A stretch of DNA of 64,000 bases from contig QJNS01000349.1 in the NCBI GenBank assembly GCA_004154925.1, positions 1-64,000 of the forward strand, in the 5' to 3' direction. Within the stretch, counting starts at the first letter, position 1. Every line of letters begins with the position of its first letter. Below are positions 1 to 8,853 of this stretch, one piece after another. The DNA is from Monosporascus cannonballus. Lineage: Eukaryota > Ascomycota > Sordariomycetes > Xylariales. The notes under the pieces are model-generated. The model made no database searches. It saw only the letters and a list, made by a program, of their open reading frames with translations, and was not told where the DNA came from. The translations under genes and the position numbers were made by a program.

Positions 1-59
1 CGATGAAGGAGATCCTTCGCGAAGCCCGGAAGGACCCGAAGGTGTTGGCGGACAGATAG
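1..59 (+). CDS. Possible 3' end of a gene cut by the window edge
   Basis: From base 3 an open frame reads 18 residues rich in Lys, Arg, Glu and Asp and stops at TAG (57-59). Its codon use (AAG, GAC, CCG, GTG) resembles the conserved genes further on and contrasts with the relic DNA after it. A second frame is also open here and runs slightly beyond, so the frame is not certain. No family can be named from so few residues. Confidence 0.35.
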   Translation, partial: MKEILREARKDPKVLADR

Positions 60-2691
60 CATTGTATTACAGGATTTAATCTTTTATACTTGATCACAAG
101 CATGAAAACTGCAGACTATATGATAGCCATAAGTAAAAGCGGGCCCAATGGGAATAGTATATTAGTAATAGCCATAGTGATGGAGCTGAGATCCTGATCT
201 GCTGTTGGCAAAAGGGACTCTTTCGATGTCACTGTATGATCACTGAATTAGAATGTCCTTACTAAGTCTTATTTTGACAATTCGGTGCTACCGCACCTAT
301 AACTATGTAATGGGTGTCCTTTCCTTCTTCCGTTTCGAATATACTTGCTTGGTATTTTATTTTTTATTCTTCGATTTCTCTCCTCCCGATTGTCGGAACG
401 GACTTCCAACATCGGGTGACTAGCCAATGACGTCCTGAAGAGAGTCCCGACAGATTGGAAAGGGATAGAGGAGACATAGTTTTAATACAAAACAAATACA
501 CCATCCATCCCATATGTGGACCACTAGCCTAGTCATACCTAGTCCAAAAATAGCTACGGGAGAAAGGAATCTCGATGAGTTAAACAAAAAGTCTTATGGG
601 TTTAGCAAACACGTCCAGCGGCAAGAATAATATGAAAAATAAGAGCGACGACCTTATCGTCAAACTTGCCAGATCACGCGCTAACCGAGCTGTCGTGGAA
701 CCTCACTTTGGAATTGGGCGAACCGAGATCTCGTGTTATCCAAAACAACTACAGGGCGTTTGTCCGATTAACTGGCCCGTGATCTCGTCGATTTCTAGAG
801 AAGGGGGTACGGGTTACATATTCCCTCGTCGTAGAAGGGTTCTCCTCCAAGCAGACATTGACATACTCCCAGTCAGCAACCGTCTAATGCTGTAGGCTGC
901 GGTCGCTTGTAGTTGGCAGCATCTGTGAGCTTTAGTGGGCTACTAGCAGCTTCGGGCTGTGGGCTGTTCTTTAGCGGGCGCTCTATTGCCAGTTCATGCG
1001 CTGCCACCACACTTGTCGACACACCAATCGTCACCTCGTTCAAGGCATTACACGTGCGGTAGGCATGTCTTCTGTTTGAGTTTTCCTATCTCCGTTTTCA
1101 AGAACCAGATATTTGCACATGTCCACGGATATGCGAAAGACTACTTGCGCTCTGGTCTAAGCCCAAACACCGTGGACGCGTTGTACACGGTTCCTGAAAT
1201 GGTCAAGACCTTCGAACTTCAACCCCTCTCCATTCTCCCGACACTCCGGGTGCTCACTAGGGATTAACTTATTCGTTCCGCCATCATCATAGGTTTTATA
1301 TGTTCTCGGAGCGGAGCGATTCAACTAATGACTATCCCTTCAAGAGCGTCAGTAAGATTTCTTTGACTTGTAGTGGATCGCACACAATTGATTACGCCAA
1401 CTTACATAGTAGGTATAGGTGCATCTATGGCAGATCCAGTGTTGACAGTCTCCCAATCTGTTGAACCTAGCAACGCCATGGCTTAGTTAGCTAACCGGCT
1501 AGTGGAAATAGCGTCGGCTACTCCGGTATTCTTATCTCTTGGCTACCACTGTTTTTATCTGTATTTAAGGAGGGTTCACCACCTTCACCTTCAATGGAAG
1601 ACCTTCTAGAGGTCAGGCAACCTTTAATACACTTCTTCTTCAGTTATATGCTTCTGTGTGTGATGTCAGGGTCTCACATTTTACATCCTATCGAGCATTC
1701 CTTATATCTCGTCTATGAAGACATTCAACCATAACTTTAGTAATATCACAACCGGAGGAAGATATAAAAAGGTTGTTCGAAGAAGATGGCATTATCCACA
1801 TTAAGGATTCTGTCGTTGGAGAGCGAGTTAAGGAGATGCACAGAAAAGGACTACCTATAAAATCCGCATATGGGCTCCATTTTTGCAAGACCAACGTCTT
1901 GGAAAATGAGATACGGCAGGCAACGCCACGCCCCATTTGGCTCTGACTGATTCTTCTCAGCGTATCCGGCACGTTTTAGAAGCGCTATTTCCATGGTCAA
2001 GTCTCGAAATCTATGAAGTCTACCGACGAAACGACCAGCAGCCAGACATTATCTACGCCTTCATAACCGGGTTAGAACCATTTAACGCCGTCTGTATACA
2101 GTTAAGGAGCCCAAAGTCAAAGATAGTTTACATCAAAGGGTCGTAACGACTTCGTATTTAAGGCTTCAAGCACCCGATTGGCTTACTAGAGATGCCACGT
2201 GCTTTTTTGAAACGAGCTGACTGTAAAAAGATCGAAGTAAACATGGAGCGTGGCAGCCTGTAAGTTCCATAAACCCCCCTTTGCTCTTTGTATTCTGATT
2301 TGCATCAGGGTTATTTTCGACGCGCGAATCTCCTTTTATATTGACCATGGTTATGCGATATATTATGTTTTCGCGACAAGGCAAGAAATCATAAGCTGGC
2401 CGAAAAAGAGATATCGCAAAAAGGAAGGTAATCAAGATTTCGAACAGCTGGCTTCCACTATGGAGAGCCGGAAGATAAGACTGAACTTTGCGTTTACGGA
2501 TTAGGGTGTTTAATAAAAATCAACATGCTATAATTATTAGTTGTCTGAAAACATAGCACGCTTTAAACCGCGTGCTAATTCTATTCAGCATCACGCATTA
2601 CTCCATGTTTCCTCCCGCCGGTAATAATCCATATATTCGGCCGGAAGTATGATAGGTGCCTTCGACCCGATATTCGTTTCAGAATGGAGGA
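60..2691. other. Gene-free stretch with decayed sequence
   Basis: No frame shows a recognisable domain, consistent codon bias or a plausible spliced gene. Open frames are short and mostly begin at non-ATG codons. Around 1740-2150 and 2250-2500 the plus strand reads through moderately long open pieces that change frame. This may be old degraded coding or transposon sequence, but I could not assign it. Confidence 0.5.
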
Positions 2692-2768
2692 TTGGTGCTC
2701 TGGATGAAAATATCGTCTCCCAATGCATGATTAGTGCTCTTGATGAAAACATATCTTCTCCATGCGTA
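2692..2768. repeat. Two-copy degenerate tandem repeat, about 38 bp
   Basis: Copy 1 (2692-2730) and copy 2 (2731-2768) share the pattern GTGCTCT-GATGAAAA-AT-TC-TCTCC-ATGC with a handful of substitutions and one indel. They lie just downstream of the broken C2H2 gene. No function can be inferred. Confidence 0.7.
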
Positions 2769-2821
2769 AGTTACGGCTCTGGACCGCTTCCCAACCCAGA
2801 AAATAAAAACCCAGGTGCTTG

Positions 2822-3831
2822 TTAGGCTTCGGGGAACAGGGTAATCGGATACAGCCCTTGCCCATTGTGGGACAGTTCGCGATCTGTGCTAGATAGCACG
2901 GCTAAGTTCAAGGGACAACTACTGCCCGAAGCCACTTGTCCGTCGGCCGTAGGTTGCAAAGGCACAACCTGGCTTTTCGATTCCGATTGCGCATCATTTA
3001 TGACCATTGCAGCTGCAGGGTCTGATTGCCGTGCCTCGTTAAGTAGGTCTAGAACAGGTGGATATGAACTTATCCTATCAGTGAAGAAGTCCACCTGCCG
3101 ACCACCTGAGCCTTCCGGGACGATAACGCGGGCATCGTCTGCTCCCTTTTCTTCCGCTTGCAACCTCGGTCTGCATTTATCTGTATTGTGTTTGCATCCT
3201 GTGCTTGCTTCGCAGCAAAAGCCTTTTTGGCTTTCTTAGCTCTTTCTCCACCTTATCTCGAAATCGCTTTCGCCGTTGCAGTACGGATTCGTTAAGGGGT
3301 CCTTTGCTCTTTTTGCATTTGTGATGTAGGAATATGCTAACTCGAATAAAGGTACTATCGCATGGACCACATACTTCAAAACATGAGGTGTTTAAGGACG
3401 AGTTGGTTAGCTATACCTGCAGCAGGTAGGAGTACTGGCTGCCATACGAATCGCATAATGTCGCAAAAGATCCTTCGGCGAAGGATACTCGAACCTGCGG
3501 CAGCTCCTCTGTGGACATTGGAAATTTTCCCAATCACTGTCTGCGTCCACATCACTGTCCGCGCTTACGTCACTGTCTGCGCCCACATCACTGACAGCGT
3601 CGGCATGGCCATTGTCACAGGTACTGTAAATATCATTAATGCTGTACTCCTCGTTTGACACGTGTGATAAGCATCTCAGCAGTTCGCGCAAATAATACTG
3701 CCTACGAGACTGGGCCTGGTTAGTAAGGTCGATCCGCATGGCCAGAAATCAATATACACCTGAAAGAAATCAAGGTGTTTACTCAAATTATTCGCGTTTG
3801 GAAAAGGCTTAGAACAAATCTGGCACTCCAT
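2822..3831 (-). pseudogene. C2H2 zinc-finger protein relic with two frameshifts
   Basis: The minus strand carries an apparent spliced zinc-finger gene. The first segment (3831-3760) starts with ATG and contains a C-x2-C...H finger. A second segment, ending near 3448, carries an acidic Asp/Ser repeat and a C-x4-C...H motif (FQCPQRSC...LLRHY). A third, from about 3373, carries CGPCDSTF...FLHHKC followed by a basic Lys/Arg region. Introns with GT...AG ends fit at 3759 and at 3447-3374. The reading frame then has to change twice, near 3226-3238 (an A-run) and near 3131-3155, to stay in coding-like sequence that ends at the TAA at 2822. The two indels make it a likely pseudogene. A sequencing error or an unrecognised intron is the alternative. 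Confidence 0.6.
3533..3586 (-). repeat. 18-bp coding minisatellite, three copies
   Basis: Three adjacent 18-bp units (3533-3550, 3551-3568, 3569-3586) encode, on the minus strand, a repeated Asp-rich hexapeptide of the type D-V-x-A-D-S. They lie inside the zinc-finger relic, between its first and second fingers, and differ by a few substitutions. Confidence 0.75.
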
Positions 3832-4158
3832 TATGACGGTTGACGAAATAAGGCGGAGAAAGTAAGTGGTTAAAGGTGATGTTAATAGGAACTCATTAAA
3901 TCTATTGGAGACTTTTGGGTATACGGCGCGAATCGGAAAATGGCAGGGTAAAATTCAGGACCATGATATGCATAAAAACAACCGAGCCCGCTCGTTCAAG
4001 TCGAATTGGTTTCTTAGTTTCAACACATACCAACCTTTCCCTTCTACAATCCTACATAAACCGTATGCCACCAGATCTGTCCGCAAAATTACAGAATATG
4101 CTAACATTCCATTTAGCACGCCTTTATCAAACCAGTTTGTCTTCTAGAAGTTAGCGGG

Positions 4159-4311
4159 ATGCCTAAGTATAAACGTTACGGCGGCGAAGGAATATCTGGC
4201 AAATTCAAATGCCCGTGGTGCAATGGTACAGGGGACGAACCCAGTCAGACTAAAGACGCCACGAACCTTCCGCGCCGATTTTGCGCCACAATACTAACAA
4301 ACGGAGATTGA
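4159..4311 (+). CDS. Short ORF with a CPWCNGTG motif, probably a gene fragment
   Basis: ATG at 4159 opens a 50-residue frame ending in TGA at 4309-4311. It contains a zinc-knuckle-like CPWCNGTG sequence after a basic and glycine-rich N-terminus. CxxC-x-GTG recalls DnaJ-type zinc ribbons, but only one such motif is present, so no function is claimed. It lies between a zinc-finger relic and an LTR, which favours a fragment of a larger gene. Confidence 0.3.
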   Translation: MPKYKRYGGEGISGKFKCPWCNGTGDEPSQTKDATNLPRRFCATILTNGD

Positions 4312-4522
4312 CCAGCCACATGCGGATTTATATGTATAGAATATCCCTTATTATCCTGGGCAGATCCCATTAACGCGCCATATCCCTTCGTCACAGACGA
4401 CCCACTGCGTGGCATAGCTAACGATTTTATGCAACGCCGATCTTGGGATATCGAAAAGGTTATGTGGTTTAGGACTGGGCCCCATACCCAAGTTAGCAGC
4501 GTAGGAATACACAGGATCAACG

Positions 4523-4817
4523 TGTTACGTCCATAGGGGACTTCATTAGACCCGAAGGAGGCCAGGCGAGCTAAACCTGTTGGGGTCCCCAACTCCGGTC
4601 AGGTAAAGCTCGGGACTACAAGTGTCTCTGTCGTCCTCCAGAGACACCTAGAGATCTCCAGAAACCAAGGGAGACCATAAGAATATATATGATTAAGAAT
4701 TTCTTATGTAGATAGTCATCTACCTGGTTTCGATCCCGAGCTATCAATCTAAGCCTATAGCCAAAGGCATTGTTCTCAAACTGTGGGAAAAGTCCGCAAA
4801 TCTCTTTAACGAACAGA
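4523..4817 (+). mobile_element. Truncated solo LTR, same family as the gypsy element at 53.8-61.0 kb
   Basis: This begins TGTTACGT and aligns along its length with the LTRs at 53809-54237 and 60612-61042. Shared landmarks are the CCCGAAGGAGGCC block near the start, the GATCTCCAGAAACCA block, and the AGCCTATAGCCAAAGGCA and TTTAACGAACA blocks near the end. It is far less AT-rich than those copies. It stops roughly 100 bp short of the full LTR length, where a second LTR type begins. Confidence 0.8.
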
Positions 4818-5199
4818 TGTGACGGCTAAGCGGTTTAACCAACTATTAAACCTAAGTCGTACAGGTTTATATTAGTAGGAATATTGTGGGAATCCAAGTA
4901 ATAAAATAATTAATTTCGTTTCGTAATACCAAGAATATTTTAAGTAACGAAAATATAAGTATTAATAAATGTTGTAAGTTGATATTATTTATATTATAGA
5001 AATAACGAACGTATATATCTTTTATAGGTTGATTGGATTTTTACTGGATTTTGATACCGTTACAGATATAAGGCTATTGGATTTAATTGGTTCTGTATGG
5101 ATTTACTTGGATCTTAACGCCAAGAGAGATCTAAATCACGTGACCTTTTCGCATGGGTCCGACCGTTTTCTGCGACCGATCTTGGTTTGGGTCGTAACA
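4818..5199. mobile_element. Solo LTR, same family as the gypsy element at 44.7-52.1 kb
   Basis: This starts TGTGACGGCTAAG and ends CGTAACA (TG...CA). It aligns with the LTRs at 44691-45076 and 51793-52143: the opening GACGGCTA and TTTAACCAA-TATTAAACC-AAGTCGTAC blocks, the GAAATAA-GTATATAT block, and the closing GACCGTTTT...GACCG...GTAACA block. The middle is more diverged. It abuts the truncated LTR at 4523-4817 and has no matching 5-bp target duplication, so it may derive from recombination. Confidence 0.7.
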
Positions 5200-5384
5200 T
5201 CTTGGATGCGGAACCCGGCCCTTCTTAGGTGGGGGAGTAAAACCCGACCCTATTTTGGTGGAGAAAGAAACCATATGTGATCAATCATCACAGCGCATAA
5301 CTCCAAAAAGAACCTCGTTATCAAGTCAGCGCAACATGCCGTAAGATTGGGGGATATATTCGCATCTCGAAAAACACCACGAAA

Positions 5385-6221
5385 ATGTTCATCCTCGTGA
5401 GTTATCAAAGACGTCATGAGGGGGAGAAAAAAAAAAAGAAAGTCGGTACTAACGGTTTCATATAGACCAAAATTGCGGATCTGGTGCAGATCGCGCCGTC
5501 GCAGTTCGAGAAGCACAGCAGGATCGCCATCGAGGACAACATCAACACCAAGTACTCGAACCGGGTGATCCAGAAGGTCGGCCTGTGCATCTGCATGTAC
5601 GACCTGCTCTGGGCCTCGGAGGGCCTCATCGGTCACGGGACCGGCATGGTCAACGTGAACGGTAATGACTTTTCCCACCTGAGGGTCTTCGAGGGGAGAA
5701 TGGTGGCTGATATGAGGTTGACTTGTAGTCGAGTTCCGCATGATCGTGTTCAGGCCTTTCAAGGGCGAGGCGATATTGGGCAGGATCAGCAGTGCTACTC
5801 CTGAGGGCATCCACAGTACGTGTAGAGCATCCGTTTCCCGGCCACTGACTCGCACGGGGAATATCGCTGACAGAGATCAGTTCGCACCGACTTCTTTGAG
5901 GAGATATTCGTGCCGTACAATGAGCTGCCCGAGAACACGGAGTTGTGAGTAATCAGGGCTGCGCAGGGCGTTCGCGTTTACTAATCTACTACTTCCAGCG
6001 TCCATAACGAGCAGGCCTGGACGTGGATTGTCGACGGGGAGCCGATGTACTACGACAAGAACGAGATGGTGCGGCTGCAGGTGATTGACGAGACTTGGAA
6101 CGACCAAATGCCGGATAGCGCGGAGCAAGAGGCATTGGACAAGGCAAAGAAGGTCTCGCCCTACAACATCCAAGGAAGCATGCTGAAGGAAGGGCTGGGT
6201 GTCTGCCTTTGGTGGGATTGA
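5385..6221 (+). CDS. RPC25: DNA-directed RNA polymerase III subunit RPC25 (Rpb7-like)
   Basis: Exons 5385-5396, 5466-5661, 5729-5815, 5881-5944 and 5999-6221 give 193 residues, close to yeast Rpc25 (212) and human POLR3H (204). The first exon encodes only MFIL, joined to TKIADLVQIAPSQF, the conserved start of this family. The N-terminal Rpb7-type domain is followed by FRMIVFRPFKGE and an S1-like OB-fold half that ends with a family-typical GVCLWWD. Family knowledge: with RPC17 this subunit forms the Pol III stalk, which contacts initiation factors during tRNA and 5S rRNA transcription in the nucleus. All introns are GT-AG; intron 4 has a CTAAT branch-like site just before CTTCCAG. It converges on EMC3 with about 100 bp between stop codons. 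Confidence 0.93.
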
Positions 6222-6327
6222 GGGCAATGATTGGTCACTTGCATATTGCATAAAGCAGGGGAAAACGAGGCAAGGGAGCGGAACGGCGTTTGGTGGGGGT
6301 GAACTCAGTTGAATCGGCTATTTACCA

Positions 6328-7299
6328 TTACTTAGACATGATACCCTTGAGCAATCTATCCTCTACATCATCCAGAACAGAATAGTGTGCGATAACCGCA
6401 AGATTCTCCGCCTCGGCCTTGAATTGCTTGTCGGGATCAACACCGGGCCCCATCATCTGGGGGGCTTGGGGTCCCATTCCAGCCATCTGCTGCGCCATCT
6501 GGTTTGCCGCTGGTTGGGAGGAGGGGTTAGGCACTTCACCACGCCGGCATCCATCGGAAGAGCACTCACCATTATCGCTACCCAGCAGGAAGTTGAATAC
6601 GGATTGCAGACCGAAATAACACAGGAAATACCAGCTGATGCTAGACATCCACCTGGGGTCCATCTCCCTGGTGGCGACGCCGGCCTGCAGCATGCTCTTG
6701 AACTTGACGGTGATGGGGAAGGGCAGCTTGATGATGACGAAGCCGCTGAAGAAGGCGTTGATCCAGCTCATGATCAGGGTGTTGGGGATCATCATGGCCA
6801 TGTTGTTCTTCATCATGCCCATCATGCCGTCCATGGCGCCGGGGTCGGTCATGGGGTTCGGCGGGGGCTGGCCGCGCTGGTCGGGGTTCTTGAGGTAGGC
6901 GCCCGTCTCGTAGGCGTTGGTGAGGTAGTCGCGGCGCACGCGGAAGGACGGCTCGGACAGCACGTGGTAGTTGCTGCGGACGGCGACGCCGTGGAGCATG
7001 GAGCGCTGCTCCTTCATCGTGCCCTGGTCGACCTTCTTCGGCGGTGATGCCATGAGGACGCTTGCATAATGGCGCAGAATACCGGTGAGGACCTGTCGAG
7101 GGCTGTGAGCTCCATGCAAATCGGATTAGAAGGCGCCAGCGGGTCCCCCTACCATGACCACCGTGATCGGTACCAGGATCCAGTAACTTTTTAACGTCCA
7201 GTCAGCAGGGATACATACACCAACCCTTGATCTATCTTGGATTGATACTCACAAGAGCTGAGGATCCCGATGGATAGTCTGAGCCGGTAATTGCGCCAT
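6328..7299 (-). CDS. EMC3: ER membrane protein complex subunit 3 (EMC3)
   Basis: Exons 7299-7253, 7186-7153, 7092-6570 and 6509-6328 give 261 residues, the usual family length. The first transmembrane segment is built across introns 1 and 2: the sequence around FYWILVPITVV is completed by LTGILRHYA. Two further membrane segments follow, around MIPNTLIMSWINAFFSGFVI and SSISWYFLCYFGLQSVFNF, with a Met-rich cytosolic loop (MDGMMGMMKNN) between. EMC3 is an Oxa1/YidC-superfamily subunit and forms the insertase core of the EMC, which inserts tail-anchored and multipass proteins into the ER membrane. Intron 3 (6569-6510) is exactly 60 bp and has no stop, so unspliced reading would add 20 residues; its GGTGAGT donor and the family alignment (SDN joined to AANQMAQQM) support splicing. 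The gene diverges from SPC2. Confidence 0.92.
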
Positions 7300-7777
7300 G
7301 GCTAAAGCCGACGATGTTCCGTTGCTGCTGCTGCTGAGTTCTACTACGGCCGGCACTTTGGAGTAGTAGTAATGGAGTAGTAAGTAGGTAAGAAGAATTG
7401 GCGTTGACGTTCGTGGGAGCTCCACGGCAATCCCCGGGGGCTTGGGACTTAGAAGCGGGTTGTTGCGCCACACAGCTGGGGGCTGGGGAGCTTGGCACAG
7501 ACCAGCTTTTGTGTGCCTCTGTGGCTTGGGTCTTATGCACTAACTTAAGCTCTACGCCCTTGAACCATTGAAGCCACCTTTACCAATACTACCCTAGGTA
7601 CCTAAGGTAACTGTGACCTAAGATGCCTCTGGTCAAATTTAGCCCCATGGACGCAGCTGCGGCTCAAGACCAACTAATAACCACGCATTGAAGCTGGCGT
7701 ACTACTCAAGCGACCCTCCTCCCAATTCGAAGACCAGAGCAGTGTCGAATCCGGGTAGTCAGCAGGATTAACACAAG
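7300..7777. promoter_or_regulatory. Shared divergent promoter of EMC3 and SPC2
   Basis: The 478 bp between the two start codons must hold both promoters and 5' leaders. Visible features are a palindrome TAGGTACCTA at 7595-7604 with flanking CCTAAG/CTTAGG half-sites (another at 7616-7622), a (CTG)4-5 run at about 7323-7336 on the EMC3 side, and GTAGTAGTAAT-type repeats at 7366-7392. No TATA box is obvious. Confidence 0.5.
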
Positions 7778-8619
7778 ATGGCCTCACAAGAACGGATCAC
7801 GGTCCACAACCTGGCGGGCAAGTTTCTCCCCCCGTCCCCGTCCCCCCGTCTCTGTGCCCGCCCATCCCCATCCACGCGCAACTAACCGCCCAACGCAGAC
7901 CTCAAGAACACCTCGGACGACGCGATACCCAACTACCTCAACAGCCTGAAGTTCCGGCAGGACCACCGGCTGGTCGACACGCGGCTGGCGCTGGGGTACG
8001 GCGCGTTCGCCGTGGCGGGCGCCTGCTTCCTGTGGGACTACAAGCTCGGCTTCGAGGCGACCAAGTGGCTCACGGCCGGCGCCGTCGCCCTGTACTCGCT
8101 GCTCAACGGCCTGCTGACGTACTGGATCGCCTACGTCGAGGCCGGGACCGTGTACCAGGGGACGGCGCCCGACGGATCCAAGGTGCGTGGCGAGCGTTCC
8201 CCTCTCTGGTAGTCGGTTCTAAACGCTGACGCAACATCCGTTCTCTGCCACAGATCTCCATCGCGACATTTACCAAGAAGAACGTGCCGGTCTACAACGT
8301 GAAAGTCACCCTGACGCCGCCGGCCAGCAAGGAGAAAGGGACGGGAGCGAAGGAGGAGAAGAAGACGATCGAGCTCGCGCGCCCCTTCACGGAATGGTTC
8401 GACGTCCAGGGCCACTTCGTCGCGCCGCCCTTCCAGACCATGCTCGCGACCTCGGTCCCCGTCATCGGGAAGGCCGACCCCAAGAGGGCGGTCGTTGCCG
8501 ATGATTCCGCTTTTATGAACGCGGACGCGGCGACCCTGGACGCCCTTCTGGGCGCTTCTTCGGAGGCGACGGGCGCGGACGCTACGGCCGGGAAGAAGAC
8601 CAAGCGTAGAAAGGCATGA
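7778..8619 (+). CDS. SPC2: Signal peptidase complex subunit 2 (SPC25/SPC2)
   Basis: Exons 7778-7817, 7899-8182 and 8254-8619 give 229 residues. The N-terminus (MASQERITVHN, then LADLKNTSDD across intron 1) and the paired membrane segments at about residues 43-63 and 68-90 (LGYGAFAVAGACFLWDY; LTAGAVALYSLLNGLLTYWI) match the SPC25 family. The C-terminal cytosolic part is followed by a basic KKTKRRKA tail. Family knowledge: a non-catalytic ER-membrane subunit of signal peptidase that links the complex to the Sec61 channel. Intron 1 uses a GC donor (G|GCAAGT, 7818) with a normal CAG acceptor (7898); only this splice restores the conserved Ala-Asp and a continuous frame. It shares a promoter with EMC3 and converges on MMS19. 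Confidence 0.92.
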
Positions 8620-8853
8620 GTTAGGCCCTTGGTAGGCATGCAGTCATTAATTCCAAGACTACGGCTACCAACGTTTCTCAGCTACCCCACCGCTAGCAGG
8701 ACCGCTGTGACGGCCTTTTCCCCACCGGCGCCGCGCAGACCCTTCCGTGATCTAGCAGTTAATCTTCTAGTTACCCTTTCCAGGTGCACAATCCCATCCC
8801 TCACCGGTAGGCACTACAGCCCCTAAGGCACACACATCCCCCCCCCCCTCCCT

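Noticed and set aside
596..1267. Plus-strand frames of about 100 codons at 596-895 and 959-1267
   Set aside because: They start at TTG- or GTG-type codons or lack any domain or codon bias, and they lie in decayed sequence.
6385..7047. 220-codon plus-strand frame over EMC3
   Set aside because: The His- and Gly-rich translation mirrors the EMC3 coding strand and has no family resemblance.
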